A stretch of DNA of 64,000 nt from Chitinophagales bacterium. GTDB lineage: Bacteria; Bacteroidota; Bacteroidia; Chitinophagales; UBA10324. The stretch covers positions 248,001-312,000 of the forward strand of contig JAIBAY010000003.1 of NCBI GenBank assembly GCA_019694975.1, in the 5' to 3' direction. This document shows, one piece after another, positions 1 through 7,350 of the stretch. The first letter of the stretch is position 1, and each line of letters opens with the position of its first letter. Made by a program: the position numbers and the translations under genes. The notes beneath the pieces were generated by a model, which had not been told where the DNA came from, made no database searches, and worked only from the letters and a program-made list of their open reading frames with translations.

Positions 1-1
1 G

Positions 2-1087
2 GATATATACAGTTTCCTGGAAAAGAAAGAAGCGCGTAAGCTGGATCCGTATTCACAGTACGCGCTGATAGCCTCCGAAGAAGCGGTAAAAGACAGCGGA
101 CTCGATCTGGCCATAGAAGATAAAACAAGAATTGGCGTTATCTGGGCAACCGGTGTTGGTGGTATCGATTCTTACGCCAAGGCCATGATGGAATATTGTG
201 CCGGCGACGGAACACCCCGTTTCAGCCCATTCCTGATTCCGCTCATTATCCCTGACCTCGCAGCCGGTCATTTATCCATCAAATATGGATTCATGGGGCC
301 GAATATGTCCATCGTTAATGCATGTGCTTCTTCTACCAATTCCATTATCGATGCGCTAACCTATCTGCGTCTCGGTAAGGCAGAGGTGATGCTTACCGGC
401 GGTTCAGAATTCCCGCTTTGTATTCCTGCAGTGGGCGGTTTTTCCTCTATGAAAGCACTGAGTGAAAGAAATGACTCGCCGGAAACCGCTTCACGTCCTT
501 ATGATAAAGACCGTGACGGATTTGTGATTGGAGAAGGCGCCGGCGCCCTGGTGCTGGAAGAATATGAACATGCAAAGGCAAGAGGCGCTAAAATATATTG
601 CGAAGTAATCGGTGGCGGAATGTCAGGCGATGCTTATCACATTTCTGCACCGCACCCTGAAGGAATAGGTGTGATGCAGGTGCTCAGGGAAGCATTGAAA
701 GATGCCGGTGACCTTCGGCCGGAAGAAGTGGATTATATTAACACGCACGGCACTTCCACGCCCTTGGGTGACCTGGCTGAATTGAAAGCTATCATCAATG
801 TATTTGGTGAACATGCATATAAAATGAGCATCAGCTCAACCAAATCAATGACAGGCCATATGCTAGGTGCTGCCGGTGCCGCTGAAGCAATTGCCTGCAT
901 TGGCGCTATGCAGCATAGCTTTATACCGCCGACCATCAATCACTTTACCGACGACCCTGAAATTGATCCTAAACTTGATCTCACTTTTAATACAGCGAAA
1001 ACCCGTGAAGTGAATGTTGCCATGAGCAATACTTTCGGATTCGGGGGCCACAACGCATCCTTAATCATGCGAAAGTTAAAAGACTGA
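2..1087 (+). CDS. fabF: Beta-ketoacyl-ACP synthase II (5' end cut by window)
   Basis: Condensing enzyme of type II fatty acid synthesis: it elongates acyl-ACP with malonyl-ACP in the cytoplasm. The frame is open from base 2, giving 361 residues; family members have about 415, so roughly 50 N-terminal residues lie outside the window. The Cys-His-His triad is visible: the nucleophile Cys in NACASSTNS (codon at 323-325), His in NTHGTSTP (codon at 746-748), and His in MTGHMLGAAGA (codon at 857-859). The GFGGHN glycine-rich C-terminal loop is also present. In Bacteroidota fabF normally sits between acpP and rnc, and rnc does follow here. A hairpin terminator separates the two, so rnc may have its own promoter. 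The assignment is secure; only the start is missing. Confidence 0.96.
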   Translation, partial: DIYSFLEKKEARKLDPYSQYALIASEEAVKDSGLDLAIEDKTRIGVIWATGVGGIDSYAKAMMEYCAGDGTPRFSPFLIPLIIPDLAAGHLSIKYGFMGPNMSIVNACASSTNSIIDALTYLRLGKAEVMLTGGSEFPLCIPAVGGFSSMKALSERNDSPETASRPYDKDRDGFVIGEGAGALVLEEYEHAKARGAKIYCEVIGGGMSGDAYHISAPHPEGIGVMQVLREALKDAGDLRPEEVDYINTHGTSTPLGDLAELKAIINVFGEHAYKMSISSTKSMTGHMLGAAGAAEAIACIGAMQHSFIPPTINHFTDDPEIDPKLDLTFNTAKTREVNVAMSNTFGFGGHNASLIMRKLKD

Positions 1088-1107
1088 TAAATTGTTTTTA
1101 CCTTTTA

Positions 1108-1142
1108 CCCTGGCGGAAATATACAACCGCCGGGGTTTTTCA
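1108..1142 (+). terminator. Rho-independent terminator after fabF
   Basis: An inverted repeat CCCTGGCGG (1108-1116) pairs with CCGCCGGGG (1127-1135), with one G-T pair and a 10-base loop. A run of T residues follows directly. It lies 21 bases after the fabF stop and 18 bases before the rnc start. Confidence 0.8.
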
Positions 1143-1159
1143 TTTTAAGGCACGCAACG

Positions 1160-1873
1160 TTGATTCGTCGTCTGTTCTCCGGTAAAAAGGCATTCTATGC
1201 ACAGGTGAAATCCCTCACTGGTACTTCACCGGCAAATCTTCATTTGTATGAACTGGCCTTTCGTCACAGCTCTTCTGCGAAAGAAGATTATGAGAGCAAT
1301 GAGCGTTTGGAATTTTTAGGGGATGCTGTGCTTGGCGCTGTTATCGCCGATTACCTTTTCAAAAAATTTCCCTATAAGAATGAAGGATATCTTACCGACA
1401 TCCGATCGAAAATGGTGAGCCGCAGTCAGCTCAAAACGGTTTCGCATAAAATGGGCATCGACAACTTTCTTTCCTACAGCACCCATGATCCAATGCTGAA
1501 CAAGAAAGCCCTGACGGGCAATGCTCTCGAGGCACTGGTGGGTGCAGTTTACCTTGATAAAGGATATAAAAGCGCTCAGAAGTTCATCATAAAAAAAATT
1601 GTCAAGCCATTTCTTGATATCGGTGAGCTCGAAATCACCGAATTCAATTATAAAAGTAAATTGCTGGAATGGGCACAGAAATCCGGCAAGTCACTTACAT
1701 TTTCTGTTAAGAATCACACCAGGCACCGCCACCGCGCACTGTATAAAATAGCGGCAGTTATTGATGGAAAAGAATGGGGCGAAGGAGAGGATACCAATAA
1801 GAAAAATGCGGAGAAACAAGCCGCCAGAATGGCATTCGAATCACTGCATATTTCCGTTGAAGAATATATTTGA
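1160..1873 (+). CDS. rnc: Ribonuclease III
   Basis: Double-strand-specific endoribonuclease for rRNA and mRNA processing, 237 residues, the normal family length. The catalytic domain (about 10-150) has the signature NERLEFLGDAVL with acidic residues E48, E51 and D55. It also has the second acidic site NALEALVGAVYLDKG with E124. A double-stranded RNA binding domain occupies about 165-232 (SKLLEWAQKSGK, then KKNAEKQAARMAFESL). The start is a TTG codon at 1160, chosen because it gives the expected MIRRLF N-terminus seen in relatives and no in-frame ATG lies upstream of the domain. It follows fabF on the same strand, the usual arrangement in this phylum. Confidence 0.95.
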   Translation: MIRRLFSGKKAFYAQVKSLTGTSPANLHLYELAFRHSSSAKEDYESNERLEFLGDAVLGAVIADYLFKKFPYKNEGYLTDIRSKMVSRSQLKTVSHKMGIDNFLSYSTHDPMLNKKALTGNALEALVGAVYLDKGYKSAQKFIIKKIVKPFLDIGELEITEFNYKSKLLEWAQKSGKSLTFSVKNHTRHRHRALYKIAAVIDGKEWGEGEDTNKKNAEKQAARMAFESLHISVEEYI

Positions 1874-1897
1874 ATAGAGAGCAATTACGCCTGCTCG

Positions 1898-2685
1898 TTA
1901 TCGCGCTGCTTGAATATCATTCCAATTTATGCCTCTTTTGATTCTTGAAAGCTGTGTCGTAGTCACTTTAAACTGTTTGGCTAAAATGGACAATGATTTA
2001 CCTTCATTCAGGCGCTTCTTGATCAGCATTACTTTTATTGAGGTGAGTTTGCAGCTCTTTGAATTTTCATTTCTCGGTCATTTCCGGCTGCTTCGCTGCT
2101 TCTTCACGTTGGGATTCGTCTTATGATGCATAGTGAGTTCCTCCTGCGTAATCCAGCGGAGATTGCCGGCATGGTTACTCAGTTTGTTGTGAATCAGACG
2201 TGTAACCTGCTGATGCAAGGCGGTAGGTCTGTTGCATAAGTACTCCGCTACAAGCCGGTGAACAGGCAGCGTGACATACATGCTACGCTGCTTCATATCC
2301 TTCTTAAATTCTTTGCGATACACTTTTTCAAGTCCGTCATAAAGTCCTTGAAGCTCTTTCTCTTCTTTTAAGTAACTCAGGTATTGCTTATCATGTTTCA
2401 CTTTCGTTTTGATTTTCCTTTTCAGGGGCGAAAGTTTTTTGATGATGAGGACAAGATTTTTTTTTGAGAAATGCAAGGCGCGTTCTGCTTTTACCGGACG
2501 TGGTTTGAAAAGCCGCAATCTGATCTGCGATAACCATTCGTCAACGTAACATTCAGCAGTCGCTTGTCAGCCATCATGTTTGATGTATGAACCCTTCCGT
2601 GGTCAGACACTTCAAGTTTAAAATCGCTGGTGAAGTCAAAGTCAAACTTTACCGTTTTACATCTTTCTTCTGTAGTGTTTGTCAT
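1898..2685 (-). pseudogene. Broken NUMOD4/HNH homing-endonuclease-like gene
   Basis: Read on the minus strand this is one gene in three pieces. 2685 to about 2520 encodes a NUMOD4-like N-terminus (VKFDFDFTSDFKLEVSDHGR, then NGYR). A one-base frameshift near 2510-2525 then leads into QIRLRLFKPRP. The second piece has an HNH-like block (VHRLVAEYL, HNKLSNHAGNLRWITQEE) and stops at an in-frame TGA at 2078-2080. Beyond that TGA the same frame continues into a helix-turn-helix tail (LIKKRLNEGKSLSILAKQF, then RIKRGINW) and ends at TAA 1898-1900. NUMOD4-HNH-HTH proteins of this layout are common, apparently mobile, genes in Bacteroidota. The HNH core looks eroded, lacking the usual His-x-Asp. With two lesions it is almost certainly non-functional. 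Confidence 0.8.
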
Positions 2686-2860
2686 GCTAATTTCATGCGG
2701 TCATCATCATGCATATGGTTAAACCTTCAACCAAATCCGGGAAACAACGGTATCCTGGGCTTGTTTACAGTTCATCCGGTGTCAAGGCATTTTCCTGCAT
2801 AGCCAAAGCGGATACTGCGATCTGGCAGCCACGGTGTTTTTCGTTTTGCTGGAAACTGTT

Positions 2861-4924
2861 TTAATCCCTTTTACAAAGCTTCAACCCTTTTAATAACAAG
2901 GATACAATAAGCTTAACGTCATAGCTATTAAATAATATTTCATTTTCTGTTGAACTCAGTCCATTGGATAAACCATTGATGCCTTTTGCATTAAAAAAAT
3001 CTGTTACTGATTCATAATCGATGCCATCTTGCCTGTCCGTAACCTCCTGATGGTAATAGTTTACCAGTTGCTGATAGCGGGCATTCTTTTCCCGGTACGA
3101 TGCGGTCAATGCCGGCGGCCTTTCACCTCTCACCGCCTGTATAATGACTTCGGCACAACCACCAAATGCACCAATTAGAAAAACAGGTTTGCCCTGCTCC
3201 ATTGCCAGCAATGCTTCTTCCACAAGGCCGGGATATCTTCCTTTAAAACCTGTCAGCTTTCCGCCCAGGATGATTCTTGCATCAATGTGGTCATTCATTT
3301 CCCGGCGCATCGTTGTAAGGCATTGTGCAAAAATGTATTGATCCATCACCGACTCTCCTTTCAATATACGTTCCCAGTCTTCGAGCAAATCTCCTGCAAA
3401 TAAAGCCGGTGGTGGTATGCGTTTGAATTTCACCTGATCAATCATAGCCGCTTCAACGGCTGGCTGAATGAGTTTATATAAAGGAAACGCAGTGTAGTTG
3501 GTCACGCAAGCTTTCTTATCCATGTAATCAGAACGATAAGTCAGGATCATATCTCTCAGCAGGGTAACAAAATTGAAACCTTCGGCATAACTCAGGTCAC
3601 CACCATAGGCAAGCGAATAACCTGAGGCGAGCAGATATCTTGCCGCCTCCACCATAACATCCTTCAGGTGATCTGTGCTCAATCCGCGCCGTTCCATCAT
3701 ACCCGACTCAGAAATGGATATGCCGATAACAAATTCCCTTCCCGGACTGTCCTGCTGAGTTAATTCACTGATCAGTTGCACAGGCGTGCTGAAGTTTGCC
3801 AGTGGCGCAAACTTACGGAGCACCTGAAGCTCTTCACTTCCAATCGGCGGATCAGGATATAGATAACCTGCCGATGGCTGCTGCACATTGTCACCTTCCT
3901 CAATGAGGTCCAGCAATTCAGGCGCATTGGCAAGCATTGTGTAATGCACAGCCGCAGAGTTTGATTGATTCATTTCATATGAAAACAAATCGCGCTGATA
4001 GCGGTGTCGTAAGGTTTCCAGCAGTACACGAATGATGATATGTTCTATCTGGCCTGAGAAATCCGCAGCACTTTCCGGCGACCACCTGACAACCGGCACA
4101 TTATTCATATAGGGAAAGCTGCGTGATTCACCTTTCACCAGCGCATCTATCACAACTACCGGCCGCTTGTATTTTTTCGCTTCAAGCACTTCAGCGCGGC
4201 ACCATTCCCGCGTACTGTACACATCGGTTTGTACAACGAGCAACGTTGCAACATCCACATTTTCTCTAATCACTTTGGCAAATGATTCACCGGGCGGAAT
4301 ATCCGTGGCATCAAAAAATGCCTGGAGACCGGTGAACTCCTGCACCCAGTATCTCAGCAATTTGGTGATTTCAACACCATCGGATTTGGAATGGCTGAGA
4401 AATAATTTCAGCCGTGGCGGAGATGATGTTTCATTTGCTGATACCCGTTCAAAACCATGCAGGAGGCGGCAAAACTCATGCGCCAGTGAAATACCCAGGA
4501 AACTGCATTGCTCTTCGATCGTTTCCTTTTGAAAAACCCTGATATAATTTTTGCGGTTCAGCATATCATTTACTTTAGCCGCATTTTTTGACAGCGCAAC
4601 CGGAAACACCCTCAGGTTACCGTCATCCTTATCCAATGCAGTTATTTTGTCGAGATATGCTTTCCATTCTTCGCGATGAATGATCATGCTATCATCCACA
4701 AGCACGACAACAGCAATCCGACGGGCCGCCTCCGGATCAATATCCATGGGCATCTCCTCCTCACTGCCCGATTTTCCAATAGAACGGTAGAAGACCGGAA
4801 TGCCTAAATGGCGGGAGAACGGTTCTTTGAAATTCCGGTTGAACGTGCGGTAAATAAACTCGGCATAGGTTGGCCCTTCCTGAAACAACGGATGCCAGAC
4901 GATGTAAATGTTAAATGGCCGCAT
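2861..4924 (-). CDS. TIR-TIR-SLOG protein, predicted NAD-targeting immune protein
   Basis: 687 residues with three recognisable modules. Residues 1-160 are TIR-like (NIYIVWHPLFQEG, GIPVFYRS) but lack a clear catalytic Glu. Residues 171-300 form a canonical TIR domain: LKLFLSHSKSDG, FFDATDIPPGESF, and YSTREWCRAEVLEAK, with E245 at the position of the NADase glutamate of bacterial TIRs and SARM1. Residues about 397-600 form a SLOG-type Rossmann sensor: FVIGISISES, SLAYGGDL, GGKLTGFKGRYPG and GAFGGCAE. No signal peptide or membrane segment is seen, so it should be cytoplasmic. In Thoeris, a TIR protein (ThsB) makes a cyclic-ADPR-type signal that the SLOG domain of ThsA binds; here TIR and SLOG are in one chain. 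No partner gene adjoins it: the neighbours are the broken HNH gene downstream and the sulfur operon upstream. The domain calls are firm; an anti-phage role is inference. Confidence 0.85.
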   Translation of the reverse strand: MRPFNIYIVWHPLFQEGPTYAEFIYRTFNRNFKEPFSRHLGIPVFYRSIGKSGSEEEMPMDIDPEAARRIAVVVLVDDSMIIHREEWKAYLDKITALDKDDGNLRVFPVALSKNAAKVNDMLNRKNYIRVFQKETIEEQCSFLGISLAHEFCRLLHGFERVSANETSSPPRLKLFLSHSKSDGVEITKLLRYWVQEFTGLQAFFDATDIPPGESFAKVIRENVDVATLLVVQTDVYSTREWCRAEVLEAKKYKRPVVVIDALVKGESRSFPYMNNVPVVRWSPESAADFSGQIEHIIIRVLLETLRHRYQRDLFSYEMNQSNSAAVHYTMLANAPELLDLIEEGDNVQQPSAGYLYPDPPIGSEELQVLRKFAPLANFSTPVQLISELTQQDSPGREFVIGISISESGMMERRGLSTDHLKDVMVEAARYLLASGYSLAYGGDLSYAEGFNFVTLLRDMILTYRSDYMDKKACVTNYTAFPLYKLIQPAVEAAMIDQVKFKRIPPPALFAGDLLEDWERILKGESVMDQYIFAQCLTTMRREMNDHIDARIILGGKLTGFKGRYPGLVEEALLAMEQGKPVFLIGAFGGCAEVIIQAVRGERPPALTASYREKNARYQQLVNYYHQEVTDRQDGIDYESVTDFFNAKGINGLSNGLSSTENEILFNSYDVKLIVSLLLKGLKLCKRD

Positions 4925-5301
4925 GAAAAAATTTCATCACGAAAATACAAATCATACAGCTTTAAGCTTCATATAAAAAGCAATACCACGATTGTATCCG
5001 GCCGCAATTATTTAACCTATCGAGAATATACTTTGCTTCGCGATGATATTAAACATCATATCAACGTATCGATTTCGCATATTTCATTTAATAAGCTAAT
5101 CCAAACTGCACAATTTAGCTTGTTGAATTGCTGACCATAAAAAAGAATAAGCACTTTCCGGAATTTGCTCAACAATCAAAGGCCGGTAAAATACTGTCTT
5201 CAAGGCGAACGCATTAACCGAAACCAATATCGGCTATGAATACCGTCAATATCTCTCAGACTGTAACGGAACGCAACACTCAACTGTTCTGCGCGACAAC
5301 C
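4925..5301. other. Gene-free spacer upstream of the TIR-SLOG gene
   Basis: 377 bases with no credible coding frame. It must hold the promoter of the TIR-SLOG gene and the end of the osmC transcript. On the minus strand there is an imperfect -7-like TATGATTTG about 30 bases before the TIR-SLOG start, with one base too many in its spacer. No terminator hairpin is obvious. Confidence 0.5.
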
Positions 5302-5760
5302 CTAAACATAGGATCCAAGTTGCTGCGTTACAACATGCGTGATCAGTGTTACTTTCGACTTGATAGAATTGGAGATAAGGCAGGCAGCTTCCGCTTTCTG
5401 AAGAATCCTTTCTGCCTTTTCCCTGTCGGCATCCTGCAGTATCACCAGTACTGGTTCCAGTATTATTTCAGTCATAATAAACCTTCCTTCCGGCTTCTCG
5501 AGTTTCCCTTTCGCACTGCAGGTGAAACTCACAAATTCCAGTTTTGAATTTTCTGCTATTGCCAGGAAGGTAGTCATGAAACAACTGCTTACGGAGGCAG
5601 TCATAAGATGCTCCGGCGACCAGATTCCAGCTATCCCTTTCGCGAACTGAGGTGGTGTAGCCACTTCTATCGCGCTGTTTAATTCCGGCGAAGAAAGCTT
5701 TCCTTTTCTCTCTTCCAGCCAATCAATGTCTACATTAAAATAATGCGCTTCCATTTTCAT
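5302..5760 (-). CDS. OsmC/Ohr-family thiol peroxidase-like protein
   Basis: 152 residues, typical OsmC length. The two redox cysteines of the family are present: C60 in SVSSCFMTTF and C127 in AEAACLISNS. E50 (SPEHL) also matches the family. OsmC/Ohr proteins reduce organic hydroperoxides, and some act on persulfides or polysulfides. It is the last gene of a minus-strand operon beginning at 8727, one base after the stop of the small membrane protein gene. That setting favours a role in thiol/persulfide stress rather than osmotic stress. Start M1 is used; M3 is possible. Confidence 0.9.
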   Translation of the reverse strand: MKMEAHYFNVDIDWLEERKGKLSSPELNSAIEVATPPQFAKGIAGIWSPEHLMTASVSSCFMTTFLAIAENSKLEFVSFTCSAKGKLEKPEGRFIMTEIILEPVLVILQDADREKAERILQKAEAACLISNSIKSKVTLITHVVTQQLGSYV

Positions 5761-5761
5761 T

Positions 5762-6001
5762 TTATTTTACTTCGTTACCTGATCTATTTTCCATAATACG
5801 GTCATTTGATCGTGCAGCAGGCAATGCACAACCCTCACTCCCGCAACAGCCTGTATTCGTAAATGCCTGAAACAGAAAGAACACTGCTACGATGCCTGCA
5901 AAACTGTCTTGTAATGACACTGCCTGCACTCCAAGCAGGATGCCGAAGCCGAGACGAAACCATCGCATAAAGTGCCATCCGTTCCACCAGGAAGTGTTCA
6001 T
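5762..6001 (-). CDS. Small DUF2892/YgaP-like membrane protein with C-terminal Cys motif
   Basis: 79 residues. Two hydrophobic helices (about 11-27 and 31-47) are followed by NTGCCGSEGCA, a cysteine cluster typical of short membrane proteins found next to, or fused to, rhodanese domains. The start at 6001 overlaps the stop of the upstream rhodanese gene by 4 bases (ATGA), so the two are translationally coupled. This is the arrangement expected if rhodanese and membrane part form a split version of the YgaP inner-membrane sulfurtransferase. The family match rests on pattern and context. Confidence 0.75.
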   Translation of the reverse strand: MNTSWWNGWHFMRWFRLGFGILLGVQAVSLQDSFAGIVAVFFLFQAFTNTGCCGSEGCALPAARSNDRIMENRSGNEVK

Positions 6002-6318
6002 GATCTGATCTTGTTTTGCAAGCTGTGCCATCCGCCTCCATTGAAAACCTGTGAATATCCTTTCGCATGCAGTATACTCTTTGCAGATGAACTGCGCATA
6101 CCCGATGCGCAACAGGTGATGATAGGACGGTTTTTGTCTTTTAACTTCCCGGAACTGCTGCTTAGCTGATCAACCGGAATGTTGATGGAACCCTTGATGT
6201 GGCCAGTCGCATATTCTTGTTTGCTTCGGACATCCAGGATAATAGCACCCTGATTCACCAGTTCTGCGTAGTTGACTGCAGGACCCAGTCCTAAAATTTT
6301 TTTTAATGTGCTTAGCAT
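5998..6318 (-). CDS. Rhodanese-like sulfurtransferase
   Basis: 106 residues, one rhodanese domain. It has the domain start VNYAELVNQGAIILDVRSK, then GHIKGSINIP, and the active-site loop CASGMRS with catalytic C70, which normally carries a persulfide. The start at 6318 (MLSTLKKILGLG) is preferred to the longer open frame because that extension overlaps the peroxiredoxin 3' end and is not rhodanese-like. The N-terminal helix is mildly hydrophobic but is not a clear signal peptide. It overlaps the small membrane protein gene by 4 bases. Confidence 0.9.
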   Translation of the reverse strand: MLSTLKKILGLGPAVNYAELVNQGAIILDVRSKQEYATGHIKGSINIPVDQLSSSSGKLKDKNRPIITCCASGMRSSSAKSILHAKGYSQVFNGGGWHSLQNKIRS

Positions 6319-6328
6319 GCTGCCCTTT

Positions 6329-7027
6329 TTAGTTGTTTGAGATTTTATCAATTGACAATGGTTTGGTACAGAAAAACCAATCGTAACAGTGCATCTCCTT
6401 ATTCTCTTCCATTCTTTCCTTTGCCACACCACATGAACCAGCCGGTGGAACAATCACATCCTCACCGGGCTTCCAGTCGGCAGGTGTGGCGATACTGAAT
6501 TTATCAGCCGTCTGCATGGCAATCAATGCACGCTTCAGTTCATCAAAATTTCTTCCTAGCGAAAGCGGATAATAAATTATTGCCCTGATTATTCCCTTTG
6601 GATCAATAAAAAAGACAGCCCTCACGGCTTTCGTAGAACTCTCGCCCGGCTGAATCATCCCATATTTCTTCGCAATTTCCATTGTTATATCTTCGATCAA
6701 GGGAAATTTCACTTCAATATGCTTCATGTCTTTATACACAATCTTCTCTTTAATCGTTCGCAGCCATGCAATATGACTGTACAAGCCATCAATTGACAGT
6801 CCTACAAGCTGACAATTAAGTGCATTAAATTCACTTTCCCTGTTGGCAAAAGTCATGAATTCTGAAGTGCATACCGGCGTAAAATCAGCAGGATGACTGA
6901 AGAGAATGACCCATTTGCCGCTATAGTCTGTCGGAAAATTAATCTCGCCTTGTGTGGTTACCGCTTTAAATGCAGGTGCCGTTTCACCGATTCGTGGCAT
7001 GGCCGCTATTGTTTCAACTGTTTCCAT
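6329..7027 (-). CDS. Peroxiredoxin, Prx6 type
   Basis: 232 residues. The AhpC/TSA fold carries the peroxidatic motif HPADFTPVCTSEF with C53. The long C-terminal domain, from about residue 165 (PADWKPGED, then VPPAGSCG), is typical of the Prx6 branch. C214 and C220 in MHCYDWFFC match the extra cysteine pair of archaeal Prx6-like enzymes and may serve as resolving cysteines. It reduces peroxides in the cytoplasm. Start 7027 (METVETIAAMPR) is chosen; the longer frame runs into the preceding rhodanese. It lies one base after that gene, inside the sulfur operon. Confidence 0.93.
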   Translation of the reverse strand: METVETIAAMPRIGETAPAFKAVTTQGEINFPTDYSGKWVILFSHPADFTPVCTSEFMTFANRESEFNALNCQLVGLSIDGLYSHIAWLRTIKEKIVYKDMKHIEVKFPLIEDITMEIAKKYGMIQPGESSTKAVRAVFFIDPKGIIRAIIYYPLSLGRNFDELKRALIAMQTADKFSIATPADWKPGEDVIVPPAGSCGVAKERMEENKEMHCYDWFFCTKPLSIDKISNN

Positions 7028-7028
7028 T

Positions 7029-7322
7029 TTATAACGCTTTTTCTCTTTGTGATACAATTTGACTGATGTTGAACCAAGAACCTGCATTGTAAGCTTCGAT
7101 GCCCAGTTGCGAGAGGTATTGTTGCGCCTGTCCGCTTCTGTTACCGGATGCGCAACAGAGTAACAACGGCGACTTCAGATTGGCAATCTCTGTTAACCTC
7201 ACCGGAAATTCCTGCAGGGGAATATTGATGGAATCCAATGCACTGCCGTTCCCGAATTCCACACTGCTCCTTACATCAACTATGGTTCCCAATCTCTTTT
7301 GGATAATCTCTTTAATGTTCAT
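7029..7322 (-). CDS. Rhodanese-like sulfurtransferase
   Basis: 97 residues forming a single minimal rhodanese domain. It shows TIVDVRSSVEFGNGS and the active loop CASGNRS with catalytic C57, preceded by C56. It would move sulfane sulfur between thiols, probably using persulfide linked to the dioxygenase encoded just upstream in the operon. The gap is 28 bases to the dioxygenase gene and 1 base to the peroxiredoxin gene. Confidence 0.92.
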   Translation of the reverse strand: MNIKEIIQKRLGTIVDVRSSVEFGNGSALDSINIPLQEFPVRLTEIANLKSPLLLCCASGNRSGQAQQYLSQLGIEAYNAGSWFNISQIVSQREKAL

Positions 7323-7350
7323 TTATTAAAATGGTTTGTTTATGGTGTTA

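Noticed and set aside
2078..2080. TGA recoding (selenocysteine or alternative code) in the HNH-like gene
   Set aside because: Other genes here, such as fabF and rnc, end in TGA, the residue position is not a Cys/Sec site, and the gene also has a frameshift. Decay is simpler.
2861..4924. Classical two-gene Thoeris system
   Set aside because: There is no SIR2-SLOG ThsA or separate ThsB nearby; only one TIR-TIR-SLOG gene exists.
4400..4924. SLOG region as a LOG-type cytokinin phosphoribohydrolase
   Set aside because: The SLOG part (3120-3740) lacks the PGGxGTxxE motif of LOG enzymes, and is fused to TIR domains.
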